Counted from the first letter of the stretch, positions 45,446-54,771 are shown. The stretch: DNA of 64,000 bases from Hyphomicrobiales bacterium (GCA_900472575.1 UCIV01000009.1:16040-80039); one strand, 5' to 3'. Numbers and translations: made by a program. Notes: generated by a model not told the origin, from the letters alone.

Positions 45446-46288
45446 TTATTTCGGGAAATCTGCCGAGAGGCTGACATCTTTCCAGCTCTCGATTTCGGCA
45501 AGGCGCTCCGCAAGTTTGCCGGTGATGCCGTTATAGGCAAGTTCACCGAGCACCAGATGGCGCGGTGGGTTTTGCGTTTCGGTCGCCTTGATCATCGCCT
45601 CGCCGGCACGAACCGGATCGCCCGGCTGCTTGCCGCTATAGCCTGCGGTCGTGGTCATGCGGCTACCGGCCGTCTCCTGATAGTCGGCGATCTTCACCGG
45701 TGTCTGCTTCAACGAACGGCCTGCCCAATCGGTACGGAAAGGCCCCGGCGCCACGCAGGTCACCTTGATGCCGATCGGAGCGCCTTCGGCGGCAAGCGCA
45801 TCGGAAAAGCCCTCGACCGCATGTTTGGTGGCGGCGTAATAGCCCGATCCGGCAAAGCCGATGAAACCGGCCTGGGAGGTCAGGTTGAGGACATGTCCCT
45901 TGCGACGGGTGCGCATGCCGGGCAGGACGGCACGCGTCATGGCGAATAGTCCGAAGACATTGGCGTCGAACATGTCCCTGATTTCGGCTTCTTCACCTTC
46001 CTCGAGCGAGGCCTGATAGCCGTAGCCTGCGTTGTTCACCAACACATCGATGCGGCCGAACTTTTCTTCCGCAGCCTTTACCGCGGCCTCGATCTGGGCC
46101 TGATCCGTGACGTCGAGATCGACGGCCAGTGCATTGTCATAACCGGCAACGAGATCGGCAAGCCTGCTCTTGTCGCGGGCGGTGACGACGGTCGGCCAGC
46201 CGCGATCGAGCGTCAGCTTGGCGAGTTCGCGGCCAAAGCCGGTCGAGCAGCCGGTAATAAACCAGACGGGAGAAGAAACGTCAGCCAT
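45446..46288 (-). CDS. SDR-family oxidoreductase
   Basis: 280 aa from MADVSSPVWFITGCSTGFGR (GGAGA upstream; the frame is open 44 codons further with non-family sequence). NAD(P) motif TGCSTGFGRELAKLTL, structural NNAGYGYQASLEE, and the catalytic YAATK in GYYAATKHAVEGFSDALAAE. Classical short-chain dehydrogenase of the retinol-dehydrogenase-like type; substrate unknown. Confidence 0.92.
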   Translation of the reverse strand: MADVSSPVWFITGCSTGFGRELAKLTLDRGWPTVVTARDKSRLADLVAGYDNALAVDLDVTDQAQIEAAVKAAEEKFGRIDVLVNNAGYGYQASLEEGEEAEIRDMFDANVFGLFAMTRAVLPGMRTRRKGHVLNLTSQAGFIGFAGSGYYAATKHAVEGFSDALAAEGAPIGIKVTCVAPGPFRTDWAGRSLKQTPVKIADYQETAGSRMTTTAGYSGKQPGDPVRAGEAMIKATETQNPPRHLVLGELAYNGITGKLAERLAEIESWKDVSLSADFPK

Positions 46289-46431
46289 TGGGAAATCTCC
46301 GATGAGAGCAATTCCAGCAAAAGTGGGCGCAGGTTCTGCATGCGGAATTGCGTTGAAACAGAAAGACCAAGCCGGATCATGAAGATGAGGCGGAAGGAAC
46401 TTGGGACGCCGCTTCAACATAGGGATACGAA

Positions 46432-46463
46432 AAAGGACGGCAAGGGTTTCCTTGCCGTCCTTT
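46432..46463 (-). terminator. Strong terminator after murA
   Basis: Perfect 14-bp stem (aaaggacggcaagg/ccttgccgtccttt) with a 4-nt loop, 27 nt past the murA stop; on the minus strand the stem ends in T residues followed by TTCG. Confidence 0.9.
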
Positions 46464-46489
46464 CAAAGACTTCGTGATCTGGGCGACGA

Positions 46490-47782
46490 TCAGTCGCTGA
46501 CGCGTTCGACGATTGCGCCGCAGCGGGTGAGCTTCTCTTCCAGACGCTCAAAACCGCGATCGAGGTGATAGACGCGGCTGACCATGGTGTCGCCTTCGGC
46601 GGCAAGGCCGGCGATGACGAGCGACACGGAGGCGCGCAGGTCGGTCGCCATGACCGGGGCACCCTTCAGCTTGGAAACGCCTTCGATGCGCGCCATCTGA
46701 CCCGAGAGTGAGATCTTGGCACCTAGGCGGGCCAGTTCCTGCACGTGCATGAAGCGGTTTTCGAAGATGGTTTCAGTCACATGCGAGACACCCGAGGAAC
46801 GGGTCATCAGCGCCATGAACTGCGCCTGCAGGTCGGTCGGGAAGCCCGGGAAGGGTTCGGTGACGATATCGACCGGCTGGATGCCGTTGCCGTTGCGCAC
46901 GACGCGCAGGCCGCTTTCGGTCTCGGTGATTTCGGCACCGGCGAGCTTCAGCGTGTCGAGTGCGTTATCGAGCAGCGAGGCGCGCGTGCCCGTCAGCGTC
47001 ACGTCGCCGCCGGTCATGGCCACGGCCATGGCATAGGTGCCGGTCTCGATACGATCCGGCAGCACGCGGTGACGCGCGCCATGCAGGGAGGAGACGCCTT
47101 CGATGGTGATGGTCTTCGTGCCGGCGCCGGTGATCTTGGCGCCCATGGCGATCAGGCAATCCGCCAGATCGACGATTTCCGGCTCGCGCGCAGCATTGTC
47201 GATGACGGTCGTGCCCTTGGCGAGCGTCGCTGCCATCAGCAGCACATGGGTCGCACCGACGGAGACCTTGGGGAAAGTGTATTGCGCGCCGACGAGACCG
47301 CCCTTGGGGGCCGATACGTTGACATAACCGCCGTCGATCTCGATCTCGGCGCCAAGCGCTGCAAGGCTTTCGAGGAAGAGGTCGACCGGACGCGTGCCGA
47401 TGGCGCAACCACCGGGCAGCGAGACGCGGGCCTTGCCTTCACGCGCCAGAAGCGGGCCGATGACCCAGAAGGAGGCACGCATCTTCGAGACCAGTTCATA
47501 AGGAGCGGTGGTGTCGACAATCGTGCGGCAGGTGAACTGTATGGTGCGGGCGTAGCTGTCGGTCTGGCCTTCGCGGCGACCGTTGACGGAAATATCGACG
47601 CCGTGGTTGCCGAGAATGCGCAGAAGCTGCTCGACGTCTGCCAGATGCGGCACGTTTTCAAGCGTCAGGGTGTCGCTGGTCAGAAGCGAGGCGATCATCA
47701 GCGGCAGGGCGGCGTTCTTGGCGCCGGAAATCGGAATGATGCCGTTCAGCTTGTTGCCGCCGGTAATGCGAATGCGATCCAT
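46490..47782 (-). CDS. murA: MurA, UDP-GlcNAc enolpyruvyl transferase
   Basis: 430 aa. First committed step of peptidoglycan synthesis, cytoplasmic, and fosfomycin target. N-terminal [20 protein letters not shown]; catalytic Cys126 in [21 protein letters not shown]-terminal [20 protein letters not shown] and [17 protein letters not shown]. Single-gene transcription unit or second gene after the small protein encoded at 47887. Confidence 0.97.
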   Translation of the reverse strand: MDRIRITGGNKLNGIIPISGAKNAALPLMIASLLTSDTLTLENVPHLADVEQLLRILGNHGVDISVNGRREGQTDSYARTIQFTCRTIVDTTAPYELVSKMRASFWVIGPLLAREGKARVSLPGGCAIGTRPVDLFLESLAALGAEIEIDGGYVNVSAPKGGLVGAQYTFPKVSVGATHVLLMAATLAKGTTVIDNAAREPEIVDLADCLIAMGAKITGAGTKTITIEGVSSLHGARHRVLPDRIETGTYAMAVAMTGGDVTLTGTRASLLDNALDTLKLAGAEITETESGLRVVRNGNGIQPVDIVTEPFPGFPTDLQAQFMALMTRSSGVSHVTETIFENRFMHVQELARLGAKISLSGQMARIEGVSKLKGAPVMATDLRASVSLVIAGLAAEGDTMVSRVYHLDRGFERLEEKLTRCGAIVERVSD

Positions 47783-47886
47783 GGTTGAAAAACTTTCCCT
47801 CTCACGCTCGGAAGGTCGCGTCCTTAGACGAAAACCCCTGGCGCTTCAATGTTTCTAAATCTGGTGACGTCCCGTGACCGCTATAG

Positions 47887-48129
47887 TCAGGATGATTCGT
47901 CCGATTTTGCGGCAGACGGCGTGGATGCCGGAAGTCCCTGTGTATCGTCCGCTTCGCCGGCGCGGCGAGCGCGGGCCTGTCCCTTGCGACGCATCAGATT
48001 TTCGCGAAGTTTTGCAGCGGCCTTTGCCTTGCGCTCGGCCTCTCGCGCCGCCTGCGCCTTACGGGCCCGATCGCCGCGGCTTTCGCCCCTTGCAAGGGCA
48101 TCATCATTTACGTCGTCATTTTCGGCCAT
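47887..48129 (-). CDS. Small charged conserved hypothetical protein
   Basis: 80 aa, very rich in Ala, Arg, Lys and Asp/Glu; one long predicted helix at about 14-52 (LARGESRGDRARKAQAAREA, ERKAKAAAKLRENLMRRKGQ) with disordered ends. Such small proteins occur upstream of murA in Rhizobiaceae. Function unknown. The gap to murA is 104 nt. Confidence 0.6.
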   Translation of the reverse strand: MAENDDVNDDALARGESRGDRARKAQAAREAERKAKAAAKLRENLMRRKGQARARRAGEADDTQGLPASTPSAAKSDESS

Positions 48130-48166
48130 GGATGTCCATAACCAAAAAGCCCGGAAAACAAAAGCT

Positions 48167-48191
48167 CACCCGGTGTTTTTATCACCGGGTG
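48167..48191 (-). terminator. Terminator after the hutW-hutX operon
   Basis: 9-bp perfect stem cacccggtg/caccgggtg with a T-rich 7-nt loop, 23 nt past the stop of the last operon gene; on the minus strand the flank reads AGCTTTTGTTTTCC. Confidence 0.85.
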
Positions 48192-48213
48192 CGCAATGCT
48201 GGAACGGACTGTC

Positions 48214-48894
48214 TCACGCGAGCGAGAAGGGTTCCACCGGCGTGTCGCAACTCATCCGGTCCCGATCGACAGCGGCAAACGCATGGCGGGATGTCGCGGG
48301 GTCACGCAGCACCCGGGAGGCAAGCAGCGCGACATCGGCGCGGTGGATGAAACCGTGGACCCGAGGGTTGCGGGTCAGCAGCCCATTTCCCGTGGCGGGT
48401 TCGGAGACGAGGCCGCCCGGACGCAGGATCGTCCAGTCGAGACCGCTCTCTTTCAAACTGTCTTCGGCAAGCGTCTTGGCGTCGACGACCGCGCCGAAGG
48501 CGGCAATCGCCCGTTCCGATCGATAGGGCGCCATGTCTCCGCAGCCCATGGAGGTGATGAAGACAAAGCGCCGTGCCCTGCCACTCGCAGCCGTCGCTTC
48601 GATGACGTTGATATTGCCTTCGTCATCGACAAGCCGGCCATCCTCGCCTCGCCCGCTCAATGTCGAGACGACATCGAACGAACCGGACAGCTGCGACAGC
48701 GCCTGCTCTATATCCGGCCGAGACAGGGCATCGCCGCGCAGGATCTCGACGCCGATTTCCTGCAGATGCCCGACATCCGATTGCGGCCTCAACATCGCTA
48801 TAACCGGACGACCGGCGGCACGCTCGAGCCGCGCCAGTTCGAGGCCGACGCCGCGGCTGGCACCGAAAATCAGAAGCAGCCGCGTGTCAGGCAT
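48214..48894 (-). CDS. NAD(P)-binding SDR-like protein, probable ChuY/HutY-type anaerobilin reductase
   Basis: 226 aa from MPDTRLLLIFGASRGVGLEL (8-nt overlap with hutX; frame opens 10 codons earlier). The Rossmann motif GASRGVG is followed by RFVFITSMGCGD and LDWTILRPGGL, typical of the extended/atypical SDR group that includes biliverdin-IX-beta reductase and ChuY. In enterohaemorrhagic E. coli chuW-chuX-chuY encode haem opening, haem trafficking and anaerobilin reduction. Third place here, overlapping hutX, suggests the same role. Sequence alone gives only a generic NAD(P)-binding reductase. Confidence 0.75.
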   Translation of the reverse strand: MPDTRLLLIFGASRGVGLELARLERAAGRPVIAMLRPQSDVGHLQEIGVEILRGDALSRPDIEQALSQLSGSFDVVSTLSGRGEDGRLVDDEGNINVIEATAASGRARRFVFITSMGCGDMAPYRSERAIAAFGAVVDAKTLAEDSLKESGLDWTILRPGGLVSEPATGNGLLTRNPRVHGFIHRADVALLASRVLRDPATSRHAFAAVDRDRMSCDTPVEPFSLA

Positions 48895-49417
48895 TGCCTG
48901 CAGGCCTGGCGAACTGGATGGCAAGACGTTCGAAACGCTCGACCTGCACGGCCTTCAGCTTGCGTTCCCTGTCACGGCCAACATAGATCTTGAAGATGGT
49001 CTCGCCTTCGGCATTAAAGAACTGGATCGACCTGGTTTCAAGCCCCATGAACAGGCGGCGGACGAAGAAGATCGCGGCGCAATTTTCCGGGCGCAGATGG
49101 CCGGAAAGACCGCCGGGGCCGCCGTGCAGATTATACATGCCGTGGCCCATCTCGCCCTTCGGCAAGGGGCCGGAAAACTCGATGATGGCGTCCTTGGAAT
49201 GGCAGATGAACATGACGTCGCCCCAGTTGGCGATATCCGTCAGCACATCGATGAAATGGCGCCCGTCGATGCGGGTAACACCTTCCGGCAAACATTCGAG
49301 CACCGTCTGAAACGTGACGCCATGCTGCACGGCGAGCGCTTCCAGCACGCCGTCCGGCTTTTCGGCGATGGCCTGTTTGATCTTCGTGATGGCTTCGGCT
49401 TGGTCGAGATCGGACAT
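48887..49417 (-). CDS. hutX: HutX/ChuX-family haem utilisation protein
   Basis: 176 aa from MSDLDQAEAITKIKQAIAEK (GGAG..AGGGAC upstream; frame opens 6 codons earlier). Family motifs: PDGVLEALAVQHGVTFQTVL, WGDVMFICHSKDAIIEFSGP, FNLHGGPGG-like GMYNLHGGPGGLSGHLRPEN, and IFFVRRLFMGLETRSIQFFN. It carries haem in the cytoplasm, probably to HutW. It lies 27 nt after hutW. Confidence 0.94.
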   Translation of the reverse strand: MSDLDQAEAITKIKQAIAEKPDGVLEALAVQHGVTFQTVLECLPEGVTRIDGRHFIDVLTDIANWGDVMFICHSKDAIIEFSGPLPKGEMGHGMYNLHGGPGGLSGHLRPENCAAIFFVRRLFMGLETRSIQFFNAEGETIFKIYVGRDRERKLKAVQVERFERLAIQFARPAGNA

Positions 49418-49444
49418 GTCCCTGCTCCGTTTCAATGAGTTCGT

Positions 49445-50800
49445 TCAGGCCGCATCGCGTGAAGGGCCCAGTTCAAGGGTCAGAATGTCGTGGAGGGCAG
49501 CGATCAGGTTCGAGTACCAGAAGCGGCCCGCAGTGGTGAGTTCGACGATGCCGCCCGCGAACGACAGAAGGCCCGCTCCCTGCCACTGGGCGAGAAGCGG
49601 TTCCAGCATCGGCGTCATGGCGCGCCCGGAGGTTCGGTCCAGCTGGCCGAGATCGAGATGCCCGACCTCAAAACCTGCCGTTACCAGCGTGCGAAGGGCG
49701 GAAAGCTCGTCGGAAATCATCATCATGCCGAGCGATTTGCGGCCGGCCCGCACGTCTTCGCCATAAACCGCCAGATCGCCATTGAGGCCGTAACCGACCG
49801 GACCGATGGAGCCGCCAGCGCCGGAACCGAAGGCGATGCAATCCGCTCCTTCCTTGATCAGCAGATTGTAGAGATTTCTCTCGCGCGTGGTGCGGGCCCA
49901 GTGGTTGTTGCTGATCTGACGCCAGTTCCTGCGCCGGAAGAAATCGGCTCCGGTTCGGTAGAACGCGCCGATCTGGTTCAGGCTCGGCGTCGCCGGAAAT
50001 TTCCCGGCTTCGATCGCCTTGAAGAGCGGCGTGGTGGGAATGAGGTTCAACCCGTAGAGATCGAGACCATCGGGACCGATATCGACCGCCGTTTCCAGAT
50101 CCCGCTGCCACACATCGAGCGTCTGCCCCGGCAGCCCGTAGATGAGGTCGATCACCACGGCGGCGCGATCCCGGTCGCGCAGATATTCGAGGAAGCGGAC
50201 GGCCTCTTCGCGGCTGGAGCGACGTCCCTGCCGCTTCCTCACATCCGTATCGAAGGTCTGGACGCCGATCGAGAACCGGTTCGCCCCCGCCTCCAGGCAG
50301 GCATCGATCTTGTCCGGGGTGAAATGGATGATCCGGCCCTCAACGGTGATCTCGCAATCGGGCGCGAGCGGCAGCTCGGTGCGGACAGTCGTGATGATCC
50401 GCGACAGTTCCTCCGCGCTCAACGCCGTCGGGGTGCCGCCGCCGAGATAGACGGCGTGGATCGGGTTGTGGCGCAGGGCAGTGGTTTGCGCCTCACGCCT
50501 GATTTCCTCGATCACCAGTTCGGTATAATCCGCCCCTATCTGCGGCACGTAGGCATTGCGGTAAAAGCCGCAGAACAGGCAGTGGTTGGCGCAGAAAGGG
50601 ACGTGGATATAGGCGAGCCGCTTGCCCGGTTTAGCCGGCTGAGACTGGAGCTCAAGCCAGACATCCTGCATCTCTTCCGGCGGCAGACGCCGCTTGCCGC
50701 GAAACGGCATCACCGCCCCCCGCCGGCTGAATGCCTCACTGAGCGGATCGAGCCCGGTTCCGGCCGCAAAATAGCGTGCCAAGTCCTCACTCGATGCCAT
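49445..50800 (-). CDS. hutW: HutW/ChuW-family radical SAM haem-degrading methyltransferase
   Basis: 451 aa from MASSEDLARYFAAG (GGAGAAG upstream; frame opens 11 codons earlier). Radical SAM cluster CANHCLFC in IHVPFCANHCLFCGFYR, then the HemN-like YLGGGTPTALSAEELSRI, RFSIGVQTFDTDVRKRQGRR and DLIYGLPGQTLDVWQRDLE. ChuW opens haem without oxygen to anaerobilin, releasing iron. HemN proper is unlikely because of the hutX neighbour and the length and sequence of the C-terminal half. Confidence 0.92.
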   Translation of the reverse strand: MASSEDLARYFAAGTGLDPLSEAFSRRGAVMPFRGKRRLPPEEMQDVWLELQSQPAKPGKRLAYIHVPFCANHCLFCGFYRNAYVPQIGADYTELVIEEIRREAQTTALRHNPIHAVYLGGGTPTALSAEELSRIITTVRTELPLAPDCEITVEGRIIHFTPDKIDACLEAGANRFSIGVQTFDTDVRKRQGRRSSREEAVRFLEYLRDRDRAAVVIDLIYGLPGQTLDVWQRDLETAVDIGPDGLDLYGLNLIPTTPLFKAIEAGKFPATPSLNQIGAFYRTGADFFRRRNWRQISNNHWARTTRERNLYNLLIKEGADCIAFGSGAGGSIGPVGYGLNGDLAVYGEDVRAGRKSLGMMMISDELSALRTLVTAGFEVGHLDLGQLDRTSGRAMTPMLEPLLAQWQGAGLLSFAGGIVELTTAGRFWYSNLIAALHDILTLELGPSRDAA

Positions 50801-50890
50801 GCCCAAACTTCTCCGCTGATTACCGATCGTCAATATGACGGCAATCTAGAGGCTGGAGACATGGGGCCACTTGCTGCAGATCAAGTGACT

Positions 50891-50905
50891 TGAGGATTTA
50901 ACTCA
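50891..50905. promoter_or_regulatory. Putative IRO-type iron-responsive operator upstream of hutW
   Basis: tgaggatttaactca fits TGA-N9-TCA, the motif reported for the rhizobial iron regulator RirA, and its TGAG/CTCA ends are exact inverted repeats (flanked as cTTGAG...CTCATG). It is 91 nt upstream of the hutW start. A TTTAGAA word, half of the Irr-type ICE motif, follows at about 50910. Prediction only. Confidence 0.55.
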
Positions 50906-50947
50906 TGTTTTAGAATCGGGTGCGATGGCGCAGCAGATGCGAACCGC

Positions 50948-51760
50948 TCAAAACAGGCCGGGGCGCTGCCCGGTCGTATCGTTGTCGCCGATAGTTTCGA
51001 CATCGGCGAGCCGGACGAATTCAACGCCGCGGGCCTTGAGCTTCAAAATAGCATTGGCGACACCCTGCCCTGCCGCATGGGTCGGCTGGTTGATGTGGGA
51101 GATGATGACATCCCCGTCCTTGGCTGCCGCAATGCGCTTCTCGGCGGCGCCTGCGCCAAGCAGCGAACCGTCATCGCCGTTCAGCGAATAACCGGCGACG
51201 CGATAGCCCATCTTGCGGATCTCATCGATCGAGCTCGCATCGTATTTCGCCGTCGCCCCCCGGAACCAGCGGGGCGCCGAAAAGCCCGCAGCAATCACCG
51301 CTTCCGCCCCCTTGCCGACTTCCCGCGATACGGCTTGTGGTGATCCGGCGGACGGGATGCCATAGACGGGCACGGCGACATCGATCGCCGGAATGTGGTT
51401 CTCGCCGTGGTTCTCGATCTCGAACAGGTCCGGATTGGCGAGAAAGACCGCAACTGTCTGCGGATTCTTTCTGAGCCAGCGGGCGGTGACGAAGATCGTG
51501 GACGGGATACGCTCGCTGATCAGCGTCGACAGGATGCGCTCATCGACGGCACCCATGCATGCGTCGAAGGTCAGAGCGACACGCGACTTGGCGCCGGCCT
51601 CACCCTTGGCAAGATGCAGGCGCGGCTCGACCAGCTTTACCTTTGGCAAGACGGCTGACGGCGATTGTGCGGCAGCCTTGGGGATATCCGAGGCATAGGC
51701 CGGCAAAGCGGTTATACCGCAGAAAAGAAGAACGAGACCGGCTGTCAAAGAGAGGCGCAT
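50948..51760 (-). CDS. Exported polysaccharide deacetylase (NodB-like) family protein
   Basis: 270 aa with signal peptide 1-23 (ending PAYA). Catalytic domain: RVALTFDACMGAVDERI (motif 1), IENHGENHIP (motif 2, HxxxH), WFRGATAKYD (motif 3) and DVIISHINQP with a late His. Motif 1 reads TFDA rather than TFDD, so one usual metal ligand is changed. It likely acts on a periplasmic or extracellular glycan. Substrate unknown. Confidence 0.87.
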   Translation of the reverse strand: MRLSLTAGLVLLFCGITALPAYASDIPKAAAQSPSAVLPKVKLVEPRLHLAKGEAGAKSRVALTFDACMGAVDERILSTLISERIPSTIFVTARWLRKNPQTVAVFLANPDLFEIENHGENHIPAIDVAVPVYGIPSAGSPQAVSREVGKGAEAVIAAGFSAPRWFRGATAKYDASSIDEIRKMGYRVAGYSLNGDDGSLLGAGAAEKRIAAAKDGDVIISHINQPTHAAGQGVANAILKLKARGVEFVRLADVETIGDNDTTGQRPGLF

Positions 51761-51858
51761 GATATCCGTCGGATCAGATTGTTTGCGCTTCCCTTACTCC
51801 TCAAGCAATCGCTTATCCATAATCATTTCGGCATGACACACCTGTCGTTGATCGCGCA

Positions 51859-52893
51859 TCAGAAGCGCACGGCGGCCAGACGCTGGTGGAGCGAGCGGAG
51901 ATCTTCCACCCGGCGACCGGCCAATTGCCCTTCCCAGGCGATCGCGGTCTCGACGATCAGGTCGAGATCGTCATGGCGCGGCTGCCATTCGAGAAGCCTG
52001 CGGGCAAGTGTCGAATTGGCAACGACGCTTGCCGCATCTCCCGGACGACGCGGGCCGTAATGAACCTCGAACGAGTGGCCGCTGACACGCTTCACCGCGT
52101 TCAGCACTTCCAGCACCGAGTAACCGCGGCCATAACCGCAATTGGCAATCAGCGGCTCGCCGCCACGGCGCAGATAGCTCAGCGCCTTCAGATGCGCTTC
52201 GACGAGATCGGTGACGTGAATATAGTCACGCACGCCGGTGCCATCCGGTGTGGGGTAATCGGTGCCGTAGATATCGACGCCCGGCCGTTCGCCGAGGGCT
52301 GCTTCACAGGCGAGCTTGATCAGATGCGTTGCACCGACGGTGGAAAGACCGGTGCGACCGAGCGGATCCGCACCGGCGACGTTGAAATAGCGCAGGGCGA
52401 CGAAGCGGAAATCATAAGCCGCAGCGGCATCGCGCAGCATCAGTTCCGACATCAGCTTGGACTGGCCATAGGGGTTTTTCGGCAACGTCATCGCGCTTTC
52501 CAGAACCGGCGTGTCGTCCTTCTGGTCGCCATAGACGGCAGCGGTGGAGGAAAAGACGAAATGCCTGATGCCGGCCTCGATCGCGGCAGCGGCGAGAAGC
52601 CGGGTCTTGCTGGTATTGTTTTCATAATAATCGAGCGGATGGGCGACGGACTGCGGCACGACGATCGAGCCGGCGAAATGCATGATCGCCTCGATCTGGT
52701 TTTCCGCGAAGACCTGGGCTAGCAGGGCCTGATCGCCGACATCGCCGAGATAAAAGCGCGCCGCATCCGGAACCGCCCAGCGGAAGCCGGTCGAAAGCCG
52801 GTCAAGCACGACAACGTCTTCCCCGGCATCCAGCAACGCCCAGGCCATATGGCTGCCTATATACCCCGCACCGCCTGTTACCAGCACTGCCAT
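51859..52893 (-). CDS. galE: UDP-glucose 4-epimerase GalE (ExoB type)
   Basis: 344 aa from MAVLVTGGAGYIGSHMAWAL (AGGGAAG upstream; frame opens 13 codons earlier). NAD site GGAGYIG, catalytic Ser/Tyr/Lys in FSSTAAVYGDQ and NPYGQSKLMSE, and YFNVAGADPLGRTG. It interconverts UDP-glucose and UDP-galactose for exopolysaccharide and lipopolysaccharide; in rhizobia this gene is called exoB. Confidence 0.95.
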   Translation of the reverse strand: MAVLVTGGAGYIGSHMAWALLDAGEDVVVLDRLSTGFRWAVPDAARFYLGDVGDQALLAQVFAENQIEAIMHFAGSIVVPQSVAHPLDYYENNTSKTRLLAAAAIEAGIRHFVFSSTAAVYGDQKDDTPVLESAMTLPKNPYGQSKLMSELMLRDAAAAYDFRFVALRYFNVAGADPLGRTGLSTVGATHLIKLACEAALGERPGVDIYGTDYPTPDGTGVRDYIHVTDLVEAHLKALSYLRRGGEPLIANCGYGRGYSVLEVLNAVKRVSGHSFEVHYGPRRPGDAASVVANSTLARRLLEWQPRHDDLDLIVETAIAWEGQLAGRRVEDLRSLHQRLAAVRF

Positions 52894-53048
52894 GAACAAC
52901 TTCCCTGCCTTTTGTTTTTTGCAGGAAAGCATTGCGGCGCTTGATCACCGGTTACTTATGAAGGGGTGACCCAACTATATCCGATGACGTGGATAAGGGA
53001 GGTTTTCGGGGATATTTCGAATTTTATCGAATAGCCCCGGCAACTGTC

Positions 53049-54224
53049 TCAGAGCGCCTTGATATAACCCGCGAGCCGGTCGGCGGCCTCTTCGACATGC
53101 TTGGGATTGCGCAGGAAGCAGGCGCGGAGAAAATTCTCGCCGCCCTTGCCGAAGGCCGATCCCGGTGCGAGTGCCACGCCGATCTTGTCGACGATATCGA
53201 GTGCCGCCGCGCGGCTGTCAGTGATGCCATCCACTTTCAGGAACGCATAAATCGCCCCTTCGGGCTTCAGCGTCTGGACACGGTTGGTGGCGATCAGCCT
53301 GTCGCAGAGAATGTCGCGAGAAACGCGGGCGCGCTCGATATTTTCCTCAACGAAAGCATCCCCTTCATTCAGCGCCACGACGGCGCCACGCTGCATGAAC
53401 TGGGCGACACCGGAATTCGAATACTGGATGAGGTTCTCGATGACCTGCCCCAATTCCGGCGGGGCGACCAGCCAACCGACGCGCCAGCCGGTCATCGACC
53501 AGTTCTTCGAGAACGAGTTCGCATAGATGATGCGGTCGTTCGGCTCCGCGATATCGAGGAAGGACGGAGCCCTCACCGCGCCGCCGTAATAATAGCGGGA
53601 ATAGATTTCGTCGGCGATGATCCACAGGCCGTGTTTACGCGCAAGCCCGAGGATGCTGGCCAAGTCTTCCTTCGTCGCGGTCCAGCCGGTCGGGTTGGAC
53701 GGCGTGTTGACGAACAGGCCCTTGGTCTTCGGCGTGATCATTGCTTCGAGCCTATTCAGGTCGAGCGACCATTTACCACCGGTGAACTCAAGCGGCAGGC
53801 CGGTAGCGACAGCGCCGGAAAGCTCGATTGCGGAAACGATGTTCGGCCAGGTGGGCGACAGATAGATCATCTCGTCGCCCGGTCCGCAGATCGCCTGCAC
53901 GGCCATCATGATGGCATGCATGCCGGAACCGGTGACGTAAAAATGCTCGGGCGGCAGCGAAACCGCGAAATGGCGAGTGTAATAATCGGCAAGCGCCTGT
54001 CGCAGCTCGGGAATGCCGCGCTGCCAGGTATAGAAGGTCTCGCCACCCAGAAGCGCGTCGGATGCTGCGCGGTTGATGAAATCCGGGCTTGGCAGATCGC
54101 CCTCACCCGCCCAAAGCGGGATCAGATCGTCACGGCCGCCGATGCGGGCATGGGTAATGATCTCGACAATGCCGCTTTCAGGAGCAGCAAGAGCGCGGGA
54201 ACTGAGGGAGCCAAGCAGAGACAT
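53049..54224 (-). CDS. PLP-dependent class I/II aminotransferase
   Basis: 391 aa. The PLP lysine is in IIYANSFSKNWSMTGWRVGW, the aspartate/asparagine pair in LFVNTPSNPTGW and WIIADEIYSRYYYGG, and the C-terminal Arg in NFLRACFLRN. Fold-type I aminotransferase of the aspartate-aminotransferase family; amino-acid specificity cannot be told. AGGAAATCC precedes the ATG. Confidence 0.93.
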   Translation of the reverse strand: MSLLGSLSSRALAAPESGIVEIITHARIGGRDDLIPLWAGEGDLPSPDFINRAASDALLGGETFYTWQRGIPELRQALADYYTRHFAVSLPPEHFYVTGSGMHAIMMAVQAICGPGDEMIYLSPTWPNIVSAIELSGAVATGLPLEFTGGKWSLDLNRLEAMITPKTKGLFVNTPSNPTGWTATKEDLASILGLARKHGLWIIADEIYSRYYYGGAVRAPSFLDIAEPNDRIIYANSFSKNWSMTGWRVGWLVAPPELGQVIENLIQYSNSGVAQFMQRGAVVALNEGDAFVEENIERARVSRDILCDRLIATNRVQTLKPEGAIYAFLKVDGITDSRAAALDIVDKIGVALAPGSAFGKGGENFLRACFLRNPKHVEEAADRLAGYIKAL

Positions 54225-54287
54225 GCGGATTTCCTGTTTTTCGTGTGCCTTTCATAGCGCAGAAAAGTCCGGAAATCCCATGAGTTT

Positions 54288-54332
54288 CCTTGAGCCTGCA
54301 ATTCATTGTTCTGATGAGTTGCAGGCTCAAGG
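54288..54332 (-). terminator. Terminator after mscL
   Basis: 14-bp inverted repeat (ccttgagcctgcaa / ttgcaggctcaagg) with a 17-nt loop, 7 nt past the mscL stop on the minus strand. No long U-tract. Confidence 0.7.
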
Positions 54333-54339
54333 CGTCTCG

Positions 54340-54771
54340 TTACTTCGTCTTCAAGATATCGCGGATTTCCGAAAGAAGCTGGATATCGGCCGGCGGCGGT
54401 GCAGGCTTTTCATCGACCGGCTTCTTTTCTTCCATGGCGCGCAGCTTGTTCACACCCTTGACCATCAGGAAGATGATGAAGGCGAGAATGACGAAATTGA
54501 TCATAACAGTGATGAAGCTGCCATAAGCGAAGACAGCGCCCTGCTTGCGCGCCTCTTCCAGCGACGGAGCCGTGACGGCGCTCGACAGCGCGATGAAGTA
54601 ATTGGAGAAATCGAAACCGCCGCCGGTGATCGCGCCGACGACCGGCATGACGATATCATTGACAAGCGATGTAACGATGCCGGTAAAGGCGCCGCCAATG
54701 ATGATACCGACCGCCAGATCGATAACATTGCCCTTTGCAATAAATGAACGAAACTCGCTGACTACAGACAT
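54340..54771 (-). CDS. mscL: MscL, large-conductance mechanosensitive channel
   Basis: 143 aa from [20 protein letters not shown] (GAGAGGGG upstream; the open frame extends 63 codons further and is not coding). First helix [20 protein letters not shown], followed by [11 protein letters not shown], periplasmic loop, second helix [20 protein letters not shown], and C-terminal helix [11 protein letters not shown]. Releases solutes on hypo-osmotic shock. Confidence 0.97.
   Translation of the reverse strand: MSVVSEFRSFIAKGNVIDLAVGIIIGGAFTGIVTSLVNDIVMPVVGAITGGGFDFSNYFIALSSAVTAPSLEEARKQGAVFAYGSFITVMINFVILAFIIFLMVKGVNKLRAMEEKKPVDEKPAPPPADIQLLSEIRDILKTK

Noticed and set aside
52989..54257. 422-codon plus-strand open frame
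   Set aside because: Antisense to the aminotransferase gene, which has all its PLP motifs.
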